NCBI GenBank assembly: GCA_035235625.1 | Contig: CP141148.1 | Coordinates: 5,389,001 to 5,453,000 of the forward strand | Reading direction: 5' to 3' | Source of the DNA: Saururus chinensis | Lineage: Eukaryota; Streptophyta; Magnoliopsida; Piperales; Saururaceae | Length of the DNA stretch: 64,000 bases | Part shown: piece after piece, positions 21,996 to 34,700 of the stretch | How the letters are laid out: the number at the start of each line of letters is the position of its first letter | Position numbering within the stretch: the first letter of the stretch is position 1 | Translations under genes and position numbers: made by a program | Notes under the pieces: generated by a model | Told to the model about the DNA's origin: nothing | What the model saw: only the letters and a program-made list of their open reading frames with translations | The model's database searches: none

Positions 21996-23895
21996 GCTTA
22001 GGCTCAAAAAGTCATTAGGGACCCCAATGTACTCTTTCGGTAGTGCTCAAGCCAAAAGAATGGTGAGATTTGGATGTAATTTTAAAAATAGTCAATATGT
22101 ACTATACTGCACCTATATGTACTACACAAGATTGGTCATATACCATATTACAACTGCATGTACAAAATTGGCTGCTTTGTGCAGAACCACTTTCTTTTTT
22201 CGGAACCGGTTTTTGGCCTTCGAACTGGCCCATTGGGCCCAGCCTAGTGGCCTAGTTCAGGGCAAGCCTGCTATGGGCTAGGCGGGCCAAGTCTTGTAGA
22301 CCCGGCCACAAGCTGCTAGTGGTCTTCTTCTCCAAAAGACATCGTGCCAAAGGGAAGGGAAAAGAATGAGGATGCTCCCCCTCAGTGGCGGATCCTTGGC
22401 CGGACTCCGCTCAGACTGCCGGAACCCAAGGAGATGGAGGTGATGACGCATTCAATTGTCGTTTGGCGGCTTGTGCATCAGCTCAACGTCTTCTTCCTCC
22501 AAAACACAACCTAGTCGAGGCAAAAAGGAAGAAACAGTGCCCCCCTGCGGCGGATCCCTGGTTGGAATGATGACACTATTGCTGACAATTGGAACCCCGG
22601 GAGACGGGGACAATGAAGTGTCCAACCGCCATCTAGCAGGTCGCACGGCTAGTTCTTCTTCCTCCCCGATCCTCTATTTCGTAGGAAAGACTCATTTTTA
22701 TTTTAAATAGAGGCCAGCATGGTGACGCCGGGGCCTGCCGACGGTCAACAAGGAAAAGGGGAAGGGCTGAGGGCCACAACCTGACGAGGCCCCCCTCCAG
22801 CGGTTCGCACCGCTGGTGTTTCCCCTTCAACCATATCTATAAAAATAAAATCAATGGCTGACAGTCTCTTGCAGTTGTGGCTATCAATCCTCGCCAGACA
22901 TGGGGAAGAGAGGACAGAAGCTGCGGACTAGCAGCCCGATGAATGGTTGTTTGGTCACCGTTTGGCATACCATCTGCACCAAATCTTCCCCTCTTAATTT
23001 ATAAAATTACAGTAACAGTGACTGTAGAAATCACTATTTATAAAAATTACATTTAGATTAATCTACAAAACCTCCACTAATATTGACTCAAAGACTAAGA
23101 CTGCGATCGTACCTTAATTGTCAGTTTGCCATAGATCCACCGTCGTTGGAGCCTCACCGTCGATCACTTTCTTCCTCTCAATGCCTTCTAGGTTTTTCCA
23201 AAGCATAATTAGGGCTAGAATTAGGGGAAATACTCCTATATATGTAGGGGAAATTAGGGCTTAATTAGATAATAACTAAATTAAGTAGGATAAGGATTCC
23301 TAGGTGGCTTAAACTCTCCTAAATTAAGTATCCACCCAATTGGCCCTACAGTGGACCCTACTCTGTTATGTATACCCCTATTCTGAAAATCCTCCAAAAA
23401 ATCTAAAAAAAATTATAAAAATCAAGAAAAAATTATTGATAAATACTTGAAATTTCCTGGACATTACATATGAAAACCCACCAAACACAGAAATGTACTA
23501 GGGAGGCAAAATCCCTGATTCCCTACTCGAGGAGTCGAATCTCATTCCATTTGTTCTACTAAAATCAGCTAGAAATAAATTTCATTTCAAAGCATAGAAC
23601 CTACCATAAAAAAATTGTTGGATACCAGAACTTCAGATGTTGTCAAGGAAGGAAATGCTGAAAATGAATGGTCTTTGTATGATCTGGTTTCCCAGCTTGC
23701 TTTTCCTCAAAGGGGCTTCTCATATCCAAGAGCTGGTCATGCAATAGAAGGTCGTAATCAGATGGGAGGGCCACCACCAAAAAGGTGAAAATGTGATCTA
23801 GAAGTAGTAGAAGAAGAAGAGAGGCTCTAAGTGGAACAGAGGACAGAGGTAGTGAGTGAAAGAGATTGACTGAGGGAAGAAGGTTGGGTTGTTTT
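21996..23895. other. Intergenic region between two retrotransposons
   Basis: Contains two diverged GC-rich copies of a roughly 170-bp phrase at about 22370-22540 and 22540-22690 (shared GGCGGATCC(T/C)TGG and GACGGGGACAATG-like words), possibly retroelement debris. It also contains the open frame described at 23579-23788. No intact gene. Confidence 0.4.
23579..23788 (+). other. Unrecognised coding-like fragment (69 codons, no start)
   Basis: An open frame with ordinary protein composition reads TSDVVKEGNAENEWSLYDLV, then SQLAFPQRGFSYPRAGH, and ends GGPPPKR at a TGA (23786). It has no ATG and is bounded upstream by an in-frame TAA, so it resembles an isolated exon or captured gene piece. I do not recognise the parent protein. 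The 11-kb retroelement begins 107 bp downstream. Confidence 0.35.
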
Positions 23896-26800
23896 TGTCA
23901 CGCCCCGGCCATGCCCGACCCGAGCCGAACCCGGTCCAAGGGCCGGTCAAGTGCGCGGGGGCGACGAAGTGAAATTGAGAAACGATTCTAGCGGAAGACT
24001 TAATCCCTAACCACGGGCAATTAACAGCAACACGGAGTGCGCACAATTCTTTGAGCAAGAGTAAATAAAAAGGGAGAAAAGGTGTTGCTTAACACAAAGT
24101 AAACAACTATCTCAAACCCACAAGCTTAGTTTTAAGTAAAGCCCACACCGGCTCAAAATAAGTCATAAGCAACATAACTGTAACATGTGACATAAATCCA
24201 CAACAAAGAACCCTACACATAGGTTCTAACATAAAACATGAAACAAAATGAAGGAAAGTCACGCAACGATCTCCATCATCACACCCAAGCTACCTCTGAC
24301 CTTTCCTCAAAAAGGCAATCCTGTCCGTCTGCGTGTCGCACCACGCAGCCCCAAATCAAAACACAAAAGAGGGGTGAGTTTTAACACTCAGCAATGGTTT
24401 TAATATCACTGTCAACGTAGAAAATACGATAGCTTAGAAATGAGATCGTTTCAGATCAAAAATTTACATGGTGCATCACTTTACGATCACACATTCATAT
24501 CACTTAACACTGCATAAAAATGCATAGTTCAACCTGCATGGATGTATCTCTAGCAAACATATTCCCACATGCATTCACATCATAACCAATCCCGCATGGA
24601 CGTATCTCTAACATACATATTCCACATGCATAACATCAAAATCAACATGCATGGATGTATCTCTAACATACATATTCACACATTGACGTCACACGAGACG
24701 GGAGCATAGACAAGGCCACAAAGGCGTGTCATGGTACAAAATTCTACACAAGAATTCAAGAAAGATCGGGGTTGTCAATCCCTAATACTGCTCGCCATGG
24801 ACGATCCTGGCCAAGGATGTCCCATCCTCACACAGAGAATCTAGAGCAGGGTGTTCGCCCAGTGGACATCTCTGCGGAGGGAAGAGCCCGAGTTCTCACA
24901 CAGAGAACCCTAGAACACGTGGTAGCGGGGTGCACACGGCATACCACACTGGATTCTCAGGGTCCAGATGACACACATAATGATATTCTCACATATCCGC
25001 AAGACAAGTACACAACTCGTCCCCTCATCATTCCATTAAACAAGACTCAACCCGGGAGTGCACTCGTTCCACACAGAACTCCAAATCGTTCCACACAGGA
25101 ACTTCAAATCAAAATATGTCCTTTCGGACCAATCAACTTGCGATTAATCCACGACCGATAAACCCGGCACGCAATTCCATCACATTGCATCCAATCAGTC
25201 AAATTCGATTAATCACGATGAAGCCTCAATTGGAAATCCATTTTCATGATGCGTGCAACATGGTACATGCGTGGGCAAAGCATACATGAACCCTAATCAT
25301 GATAAGTGCTCTCACCAGCCCCTAATGCATCATTCATAATCACGATATTAAGCTTCAACATCATCATTTAACCCCCACATGTGTGTGTGTGTAACTAGTA
25401 GAAGCCTTTCACATAATGCATATTATCATGCTTGAAAATCAACTCACTACCACACTACACATGTGAATTTCTACCTAAACATGAATTCCAGCGGAAATCA
25501 TAGTAGAAGAATCGTTGAAATCTTAGCTAGATTCAAAACTCAACCACAAAGGCTAAACACCTATAACATCACTCATTCCATCATTGAGTCATGGTATTCA
25601 CCAACATTCACACACCATTAATCACAATTTATCATGACAAATCTGTCCAACAATGATTGTAGTCCCTCTTGAAATATGCTTAACCAAAGGGAAACAACTA
25701 TTCATAATTTCAAAATAACGATTCCAACATCATGCCACAAAACATAAGTCATTCCACCATCACTAAGCATATATCTCAACTCCATAAACTCAATAGCATG
25801 CATTTCCAGTAGCCTAACATAGCTTAAAACACTCCACATTCATATAAAATTGGCAAGCTAAAGTGGAATCATCAAAATAGGCATCATACACACAACATAC
25901 AATTTCTGTGTAGCCGATCGATCGCCCTTCAGGCCGTTCGATCGGTTACACGCAAAATTTTCAAATTTTCAGTTCAGCCGATCGATCGCCCTGCAAGGCC
26001 GATCGATCGCCAACACGGCAGAACAGTCATCTTCTTCCTTTCGCAAAATCAAACCGAGACACCATAGATAACACTTCAAATCCACATCTAGCACCCTAAT
26101 CATCATCAAAAGTCCTCCTTGACTTCCAGAATATCAAACCAAACCATAATAATGCAAAACCCTAAGAAATCGGGATTAAATAATTCCATTTTCTAATCTT
26201 ACCATTAACACACTAAATCAAGCAAACCATTTCGAAATAAGCCAAAAATGAAGAGTTTTACCATGGATAAATAGAGATTTTGAAGACCCATTACCTCAGC
26301 ACTTGATTAAGCTCGGATTGAAGAGTCACCCTTCTTGAAATCCTTGAAAACACAATGAGTTTGAATCAAACACCAATAGAAATCGATTTACTTAAGAAAT
26401 CCCTAATTAAATCTTAGATCTAGGGCTTGTTGGTAGTAAAAATCGAATTTTGAATGTTAGGGTTTGTAGTAAAACACAAATCAGTAGCTTTTGATGGTCA
26501 AAAACGAATTGAATCAAGGGGAAAATGGTAGATTTGGAAGAAATTAAGAGAAAAGCCATGGATTAGTGCTTAATTAGAGCAAGCTTACCTTAATCGGCTT
26601 CTAATTCGGGCCTAAGTGGGGATTAGGCCAGCCCTCCTTCTTTAGCCTATTCCCAAAAATGGAAATGGCTCTGGTTTGCCCTTTTATAGTAAGGGTTGGG
26701 GTAGGCATAGGTAAGTTTTTGGGGTGTAAATATGAAAAGTAGGCTAAAAGTGGTTATTTTGCAAATTTAAGCACGAATTAAGCCTAATAAAATTCTGAAA

Positions 26801-27111
26801 ATTTTTGTGTGACCTTAAGTATATGTCTAGGGTCATTTGACATAAAAATAAAATTTTCGACCGTGGGGCCCACAGGGGTCCCGCCAAAACCCTAATTTTT
26901 GGGAAAATAGTGAAAATTCCGAAAAATCTCAAAAATTCACATTTGGTTTAAAATCACTTAAAACCACTAATATTGAAGTTAATTTTGGTTAAAACCATCA
27001 CAAACTCTATTTATTTACAAAATCATCGAATAAGATCGTAAAACACGTAAATCTCACGATAATCAATAATTAAAGAAAACCAAAACCGGTTTAAAGATGA
27101 GGGTCCTTACA
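23896..27111 (-). repeat. 3' LTR of the 11-kb gypsy element
   Basis: 3216 bp, the near-identical partner of 31737-34953. It includes the TATA motif at 26681-26689 and the GATCGATC cluster at 25914-26011. Differences from the partner include several one- or two-base indels (for example near 24295, 24328 and 24412) and clustered substitutions (near 25490). Confidence 0.95.
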
Positions 27112-27123
27112 TCCTCCCCTCTT
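27112..27123 (-). other. Polypurine tract of the 11-kb element
   Basis: AAGAGGGGAGGA on the minus strand directly abuts the 3' LTR start TGTAAGGACC. Confidence 0.85.
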
Positions 27124-27148
27124 AGGAATTTTGGTCCCCCAAAATTCG

Positions 27149-27627
27149 CTAGAGGTCAGCGACAAAAAGATGAGGATACTTCTTTCTGATCTCGTCCTCC
27201 GTTTCCCACGTGGCTTCCTCGACTCCATGATTCCTCCACAACACCTTCACGAGTGGGATTGCCTTTTGCCGAAGTACCTTCTCCTTACGATCAAGAATCT
27301 GAATAGGTACCTCCTCGTAGGAAAGATTCTCCTGAAGCTCCAACGGCTCAAAATCCAAGACATGAGTGGGATCCGGCTCATACTTCCGAAGAAGTGAGAC
27401 GTGGAAAACATTATGGATATCGGCTAGTCGGGGTGGAAGTGCAACCCGATAAGCTGTGGCGCCAATCCGCTCCAAGATCTCGAATGGACCAATAAAACGA
27501 GGTGACAACTTCCCCCGTTGTCCAAATCGAACAACACCACGAGTCGGAGAGATCTTAAGGAAAACATGATCACCAATACCAAACTCCAACTCGCGCCGTC
27601 GCCTATCGGCATAACTCTTCTGACGGC
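27149..27627 (-). pseudogene. Integrase C-terminus with chromodomain-like tail
   Basis: Contains the GPY/F-type module ([46 protein letters not shown]) followed by a chromodomain-like tail (QILDRKEKVLRQKAIPLVKV, then WRNHGVEEATWETEDEIRKK). The aromatic and WE-x-E positions match the chromodomain of Tekay/Del and related chromoviruses, which is thought to steer integration to particular chromatin. Stop at 27149-27151, 38 bp from the 3' LTR. Confidence 0.9.
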
Positions 27628-29082
27628 TCGAGCTGCCTGCAACCTCTCCCGGATAAGGCGTATCTTCTCCACTGACTGCTGAATAAGGTCTGGGCCAGTG
27701 AGAAGGTGATCTCCAACCTCACTCCAACACAACGGTGATCGGCAAGGACGCCCATAAAGCGCCTCGAAAGGTGCCATCCGGATGCTCGCTTGGTAGCTAT
27801 TATTATAAGAAAACTCAACCAGCGGCAAATGTTGCTCCCAACTTCCTTTCCACTCAAGGATACAAGCCCGAAGCATGTCCTCAAGCGTCTGAATGGTCCT
27901 TTCGGACTGTCCGTCCGTCCGAGGATGGTAAGCGGAGCTAAGATGCAAAGATGTGCCCAAAGCACCCTGAAAGCTCTGCCAAAACCTCGAAGTGAACCGC
28001 GGGTCACGATCAGAGACAATAGATACTGGAATCCCATGTAACCGCACGATCTCCCTCAAATATAGAGCAGCCAAGACATCCAAAGGAGTAGTCATTCTAA
28101 TCGCGAGGAAATGAGCGGACTTAGTAAGTCGATCAACAATCACCCAAACCGCATCATTACCACTCGGCGACCGTGGCAGTCCGGAAACGAAATCCATAGT
28201 GACGTGCTCCCACTTCCACTCCGAAATCGGAAGTGGTTGTAGTAAACCGCCTGGATGCCGATGCTCTACCTTGACTTGCTGACATACAAGGCATTTGGAC
28301 ACGTAGACCGCAATGTCCTTCTTCATCCCATTCCACCAAAATGTCCTCTTCACGTCGTGGTACATCTTCGTTCCTCCAGGATGGATAGAGAACTTAGAAT
28401 GGTGTGCCTCCGATAGGATACGCTCTCTCAGCTCAACGGTGTTCGGCACACACCAACGACCCTTATACATCAAGCTTCCATCGGATCTTTCCTCAAAACC
28501 CAACACTGCCTTCTCCCTTAGCTTAGCCTTAAGAGCTAGAATCTCTTCATCACCCTTCTGAGCCTCGACCACGTCATCCACCACACTAGAGCTAATAGAG
28601 AGATTAGCAAACCAGCTCCGTGTGTCCTCCAAAGTCAACTCTGGCCTTAGCTCAATGGCATCCTCATAAAGGAGCCACTCACGAACTCGCATGCAAGCAA
28701 CCGTAGTGGCTGATTTCCGACTCAAAGCATCCGCCACCACGTTCGCTTTGCCCGGATGATACGATATCGTGAAGTCATAATCCTTCAAGAATTCAAGCCA
28801 CCTCCTTTGCCTCAAATTAAGATCTCGCTGCGTGAATAAGTACTTCAAGCTCTTGTGATCAGTGAATACCTCAAACTTCTCACCATAGAGATAGTGCCGC
28901 CAAATCTTCAATGCAAAGACTACGGCCGCTAACTCCAAGTCATGAGTGGGGTAATTCCGCTCGTGCACTCTAAGCTGTCGAGATGCATAAGCCACCACTC
29001 TCCCATGCTGCATGAGTACACAACCCAAGCCGCGAAGAGAAGCATCACTATAGACCACGAATCCGCCACTCCCGGAAGGCAA
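27424..29082 (-). pseudogene. RNase H and integrase segment of the 11-kb element
   Basis: Begins with RNase H ([37 protein letters not shown]) at about 28700-29070. The integrase zinc finger follows (H...H then [11 protein letters not shown]). The integrase catalytic core has [22 protein letters not shown] and [15 protein letters not shown], so the DDE residues are all present. Genuine reading ends near 27628, where an apparent one-base loss shifts the frame. The last roughly 65 residues of this open frame (after RLQAARAV) are therefore out-of-frame sequence, and the true C-terminus lies in the next entry. Confidence 0.93.
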
Positions 29083-30226
29083 AGTTAGAAGCTGGAGCTG
29101 AAGTTAGCCTCTTCTTCAACTCTTGGAAACTCTCTTCACAAGCTGAGTTCCACTCGAACTTCTCATTCTTCCTTGTCAACTTAGTCATAGGGCTCGCAAG
29201 GCTAGAAAAACCCTCGATGAAACGGCGATAGTACCCGGCAAGTCCTAGGAAGCTGCGGACCTCCGATGCACTTTTCGGTTGCTCCCAATTCAACACGGCT
29301 TCAACTTTCGAGGGATCAACCGCCACACCGTCTCTCGATATAACATGACCAAGGAAATGCACTTTCTTGAGCCAAAATTCACACTTGTCAAACTTCGCAA
29401 AGAGCATATGCTCCCGCAAAGTTCGCAAAACAATCCTCAAATGTGCTTCATGCTCTTCCTCATTGGCCGAATAGATCAGAATATCATCCACGAATATAAT
29501 CACAAACCGATCAAGATAAGGCCGAAAGACTCGGTTCATCAAGTCCATAAATGAGGCAGGTGCATTAGTAAGACCAAAAGGCATAACTAAGAACTCATAA
29601 TGCCCATATCGGGTACGGAAAGCCGTCTTAGCAACATCATCAGGACGGATCCGAAGTTGGTGATAACCCGATCTCAAATCGATCTTAGAGAAAACCTGTG
29701 CCTGCTGCAACTGATCAAACAAATCATCAATTCTAGGTAAAGGGTACTTGTTCTTGATGGTTACCTGATTAAGCATTCGGTAGTCGATACACAACCGTAG
29801 AGAACCATCCTTCTTCCGAACAAATAAGACCGGCGCACCCCAAGGAGATACACTCGGCCTAATATACCCCTTATCCATAAGATCCTGCAGCTGAGCCTTA
29901 AGCTCTTTAAGTTCGGCTGGAGCCATACGATAGGGAGCCTTAGAGATAGGAGTAGTGCCTGGAATGAGGTCAATGCAAAACTCTATCTCCCTCTCCGGTG
30001 GTAAACTCGCCAAGTCACTAGGGAAGACATCGGGAAATTCCGCCACAACACGAACGGAATCCAAAGAAGGTAACTCCATGTTCAATCCCGTAACACTAGC
30101 AAGGAAAGCTTCGCATCCACTATCGATCCACTTCTTGGCTTTGAAGGAAGAGACCAAGAATTTGCCATTAGAACGCTTCAACCCTTGAAAGATAAAAGGC
30201 TTAGCTCCTGGCAACTCGAACTTCAC
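29048..30226 (-). pseudogene. Reverse transcriptase segment of the 11-kb element
   Basis: An open stretch of about 392 residues with all RT landmarks: [41 protein letters not shown], the catalytic box FVDDILIYS (29483-29494 for FVDD) and [16 protein letters not shown]. The catalytic aspartates are intact. It ends out of frame at 29048 because of an apparent one-base insertion near 29091, after which RNase H continues in another frame. Start position is arbitrary, as this is an internal part of the polyprotein. Confidence 0.93.
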
Positions 30227-30238
30227 ACACCTCCTGCG

Positions 30239-30544
30239 TCAGTCTACATACGCATGGAACTTGAACATCATATCCATGCCTAGGATCACATCAAAGTCAA
30301 TCATCGGCAATATAATAAGATCCATATGTAGCACATGTCCACCGATCTCCATAGGAATCATCTCAACATACTTTTCCGCTCGAAGAGAGGATGAAGGTGT
30401 AGAAACACGCAAAGGAACATGCAACAACTTATAACAAGCATCCAACTCATGAGCAAAATGAGGAGACACAAAAGAATGAGAGGAACCGGTATCAAATAAC
30501 ACTCTAGCATAGTGGGAGGCGATGAGAATCATACCTTCCACCAC
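30239..30544 (-). pseudogene. Aspartic protease segment of the 11-kb element
   Basis: The retropepsin motif VLFDTGSSHSFVS is followed by DVILGMD, the two landmarks of gypsy proteases. The frame is closed by a TGA at about 30236-30238 and then continues in the same frame into the RT segment, so a single nonsense change separates protease from RT. The family would process the Gag-Pol polyprotein. Confidence 0.85.
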
Positions 30545-31577
30545 GCCCGAAGAGTTAGCCGCCTCTGCGCTGAAATAGCAAAGACTCTCCCATCATGAGC
30601 CGGCTTCTTCCCCTTGCCATCGGGCTGCCCGGTAGGTGCTCTCGCCGGTGGTACACACGGCTGCCTGGGACCGGTATTAGGTGTCATCGGTGCACGTCTC
30701 TGAGCACGACCAGCCCTCTGCGGACACTCATTGGCATAGTGCCCCTTCTGCCGACAATCATAGCAAGTCACACTAGCACGGCGGTCCTGAGGATCCTGCT
30801 GCACATGCTGGGTGTTATGCCTCACATGACGGGTATCACGCCGCTTAAAGTCCCGGCGGTTATGGCTATCCTCCGCCCTCGACCTCTTAGGCTGCTGCTG
30901 CTGCCCTCTCCTCCGGATATACTCATCAGAATCACGCTCCACAGCGATGGCCGTCTCAAGTACCTCAGCAAGGGTCTTGTGCCTGAATGGCACGACTCGG
31001 CCTTTGATGAAAGGCTTAAGACCGTCCTCAAACTTACGTGCTCGCTCATACTCATCGCTGAAGAAGCGAGGAGCAAAGCGCTCAAGCTCCACGAAACGAG
31101 TCTCATAAGCCAAGACCGTCATAGAACCTGCCGCAGACCGAGAAACCGCTTCTTCTTCTCCTCTCGGACATGAAGAGGGAAGTACTTGTCGTTAAAGGCT
31201 GACAAGAACTCCTCCCATGGAATGTCCTCTCGGCCATGGAACCTCGACGCTCCATCGATAACCACCACCTCGAGCTTCGCCCTCGAACGTGAAGACCGCA
31301 AGTCTAGTCTTCTCCTCGTCCGAGCAACGTCGAGCACTAAAAATCTTCTCCATATGAAGCCTCCAATTATCCGCCACAGAGGTATCAAATCCACCCTTGA
31401 AGCTAGGGGATTAAGCTTCTTGAATCCCTCGAGAGAAAGAGACTCGAAGCTGCTACCGCTCGCGTGCTTAGCCTGGAACACCTGTGTCAACCCTTCAATG
31501 GCGGTCAACACATCGTCCACCCTTGGGTCACGAGCACCGCGATGGTTATTAGCGCCTGCATGATTAGGACCAGCCAT
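30529..31577 (-). pseudogene. gag of the 11-kb gypsy element, frame-broken
   Basis: The start MAGPNHAGANN lies at 31577. The gag core follows, with the C-terminal half open from 31122 (YETRFVELERFAPRFF) to a CCHC zinc knuckle CYDCRQKGHYANEC at about 30730-30771. Comparison of the three frames shows single-base shifts near 31408, two close together near 31285-31255, one near 31128 and one near 30565 at the gag-protease junction. The piece on 31192-31377 (NWRHL-like segment with EEKTRLAVFTFEGEA) is the missing central gag in another frame. All lesions look like one-base losses in short runs. Forms the RNA-packaging particle in intact relatives. Confidence 0.88.
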
Positions 31578-31717
31578 CTACACAAGGACCGTACGTTAAT
31601 CGTACAGCCTAACAACCCGAAAGCACACAGCCAAACAAGCAAAAGCACACAAACAAGCAAGCAAGCAAACAAGCAAGACTTGTCACACAAACCCTATTTA
31701 CTCTTGGACAAAGATGT

Positions 31718-31729
31718 GCTCCGATACCA
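31718..31729 (-). other. Primer-binding site of the 11-kb element
   Basis: On the minus strand TGGTATCGGAGC lies 7 bases after the 5' LTR, a match with one change to the initiator tRNA-Met site used by many plant LTR elements. The older gypsy element here carries the same variant base. Confidence 0.85.
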
Positions 31730-31736
31730 AAAACTC

Positions 31737-34700
31737 TGTCACGCCCCGGCCATGCCCGACCCGAGCCGAACCCGGTCCAAGGGCCGGTCAAGTGCGCGGG
31801 GGCGACGAAGTGAAATTGAGAAACGATTCTAGCGGAAGACTTAATCCCTAACCACGGGCAATTAACAGCAACACGGAGTGCGCACAATTCTTTGAGCAAG
31901 AGTAAATAAAAAGGGAGAAAAGGTGTTGCTTAACACAAAGTAAACAACTATCTCAAACCCACAAGCTTAGTTTTAAGTAAAGCCCACACCGGCTCAAAAT
32001 AAGTCATAAGCAACATAAGCGTAACATGTGACATAAATCCACAACAAAGAACCCTACACATAGGTTCTAACATAAAACATGAAACAAAATGAAGGAAAGT
32101 CACGCAACGATCTCCATCATCACACCCAAGCTACCTCGACCTTTCCTCAAAAAGGCAATCTGTCCGTCTGCGTGTCGCACCACGCAGCCCCAAATCAAAA
32201 CACAAAAGAGGGGTGAGTTTTAACACTCAGCAATGGTTTTAATATCACTTTGTCAACGTAGAAAATACGATAGCTTAGAAATGAGATCGTTTCAGATCAA
32301 AAATTTACATGGTGCATCACTTTCTGATCACACATTCATATCACTTAACACTGCATAAAAATGCATAGTTCAACCTGCATGGATGTATCTCTAGCAAACA
32401 TATTCCCACATGCATTCACATCATAACCAATCCCGCATGGACGTATCTCTAACATACATATTCCACATGCATAACATCAAAATCAACATGCATGGATGTA
32501 TCTCTAACATACATATTCACACATTGACGTCACACAGACGGGAGCATAGACAAGGCCACAAAGGCGTGTCATGGTACAAAATTCTACACAAGAATTCAAG
32601 AAAGATCGGGGTTGTCAATCCCTAATACTGCTCGCCCTGGACGATCCTGGCCAAGGATGTCCCATTCTCACACAGAGAATCTAGAGCAGGGGTGTTCGCC
32701 CATGAACATCTCCTGCGGAGGGAAGAGCCCGAGTTCTCACACAGAGAACCCTAGAACACGTGGTAGCGGGGTGCACACGGCATACCACACTGGATTCTCA
32801 GGGTCCAGATGACACACATAATGATATTCTCACATATCCGCAAGACAAGTACACAACTCGTCCCCTCATCATTCCATTAAACAAGACTCAACCCGGGGAG
32901 TGCACTCGTTCCACACAGGAACTCCAAATCGTTCCACACAGGAACTTCAAATCAAAATATGTCCTTTCGGACCAATCAACTTGCGATTAATCCACGACCG
33001 ATAAACCCGGCACGCAATTCCATCACATTGCATCCAATCAGTCAAATTCGATTAATCACGATGAAGCCTCAATTGGAAATCCATTTTCATGATGCGTGCA
33101 ACATGGTACATGCGTGGGCAAAGCATACATGAACCCTAATCATGATAAGTGCTCTCACCAGCCCCTAATGCATCATTCATAATCACGATATTAAGCTTCA
33201 ACATCATCATTTAACCCCCACATGTGTGTGTGTGTAACTAGTAGAAGCCTTTCACATAATGCATATTATCATGCTTGAAAATCAACTCACTACCACACTA
33301 CACATGTGAATTTCTACCTAAACATGAATTCCAAATGAAATCATAGTAGAAGAATCGTTGAAATCTTAGCTAGATTCAAAACTCAACCACAAAGGCTAAA
33401 CACCTATAACATCACTCATTCCATCATTGAGTCATGGTATTCACCAACATTCACACACCATTAATCACAATTTATCATGACAAATCTGTCCAACAATGAT
33501 TGTAGTCCCTCTTGAAATATGCTTAACCAAAGGGAAACAACTATTCATAATTTCAAAATAACGATTCCAACATCATGCCACAAAACATAAGTCATTCCAC
33601 CATCACTAAGCATATATCTCAACTCCATAAACTCAATAGCATGCATTTCCGGTAGCCTAACATAGCTTAAAACACTCCACATTCATATAAAATTGGCAAG
33701 CTAAAGTGGAATCATCAAAATAGGCATCATACACACAACATACAATTTCTGTGTAGCCGATCGATCGCCCTTCAGGCCGTTCGATCGGTTACACGCAAAA
33801 TTTTCAAATTTTCAGTTCAGCCGATCGATCGCCCTGCAAGGCCGATCGATCGCCAACACGCCACAACAGTCATCTTCTTCCTTTCGCAAAATCAAACCGA
33901 GACACCATAGATAACACTTCAAATCCACATCTAGCACCCTAATCATCATCAAAAGTCCTCCTTGACTTCCAGAATATCAAACCAAACCATAATAATGCAA
34001 AACCCTAAGAAATCGGGATTAAATAATTCCATTTTCTAATCTTACCATTAACACACTAAATCAAGCAAACCATTTCGAAATAAGCCAAAAATGAAGAGTT
34101 TTACCATGGATAAATAGAGATTTTGAAGACCCATTACCTCAGCACTTGATTAAGCTCGGATTGAAGAGTCACCCTTCTTGAAATCCTTGAAAACACAATG
34201 AGTTTGAATCAAACACCAATAGAAATCGATTTACTTAAGAAATCCCTAATTAAATCTTAGATCTAGGGCTTGTTGGTAGTAAAAATCGAATTTTGAATGT
34301 TAGGGTTTGTAGTAAAACACAAATCAGTAGCTTTTGATGGTCAAAAACGAATTGAATCAAGGGAAAATGGTAGATTTGGAAGAAATTAAGAGAAAAGCCA
34401 TGGATTAGTGCTTAATTAGAGCAAGCTTACCTTAATCGGCTTCTAATTCGGGCCTAAGTGGGGATTAGGCCAGCCCTCCTTCTTTAGCCTATTCCCAAAA
34501 ATGGAAATGGCTCTGGTTTGCCCTTTTATAGTAAGGGTTGGGGTAGGCATAGGTAAGTTTTTGGGGTGTAAATATGAAAAGTAGGCTAAAAGTGGTTATT
34601 TTGCAAATTTAAGCACGAATTAAGCCTAATAAAATTCTGAAAATTTTTGTGTGACCTTAAGTATATGTCTAGGGTCATTTGACATAAAAATAAAATTTTC

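Noticed and set aside
24772-25161. 129-codon frame
   Set aside because: Inside the 3' LTR of the 11-kb element; the copy in the other LTR is frame-disrupted, so it is not conserved coding sequence.
25378-25392. Regularly repeated short words in the LTRs and at 41.6-41.8 kb considered as a CRISPR-like array
   Set aside because: Simple-sequence runs (GT, TTACAC) without uniform spacers; this is a plant LTR, not a prokaryotic array.
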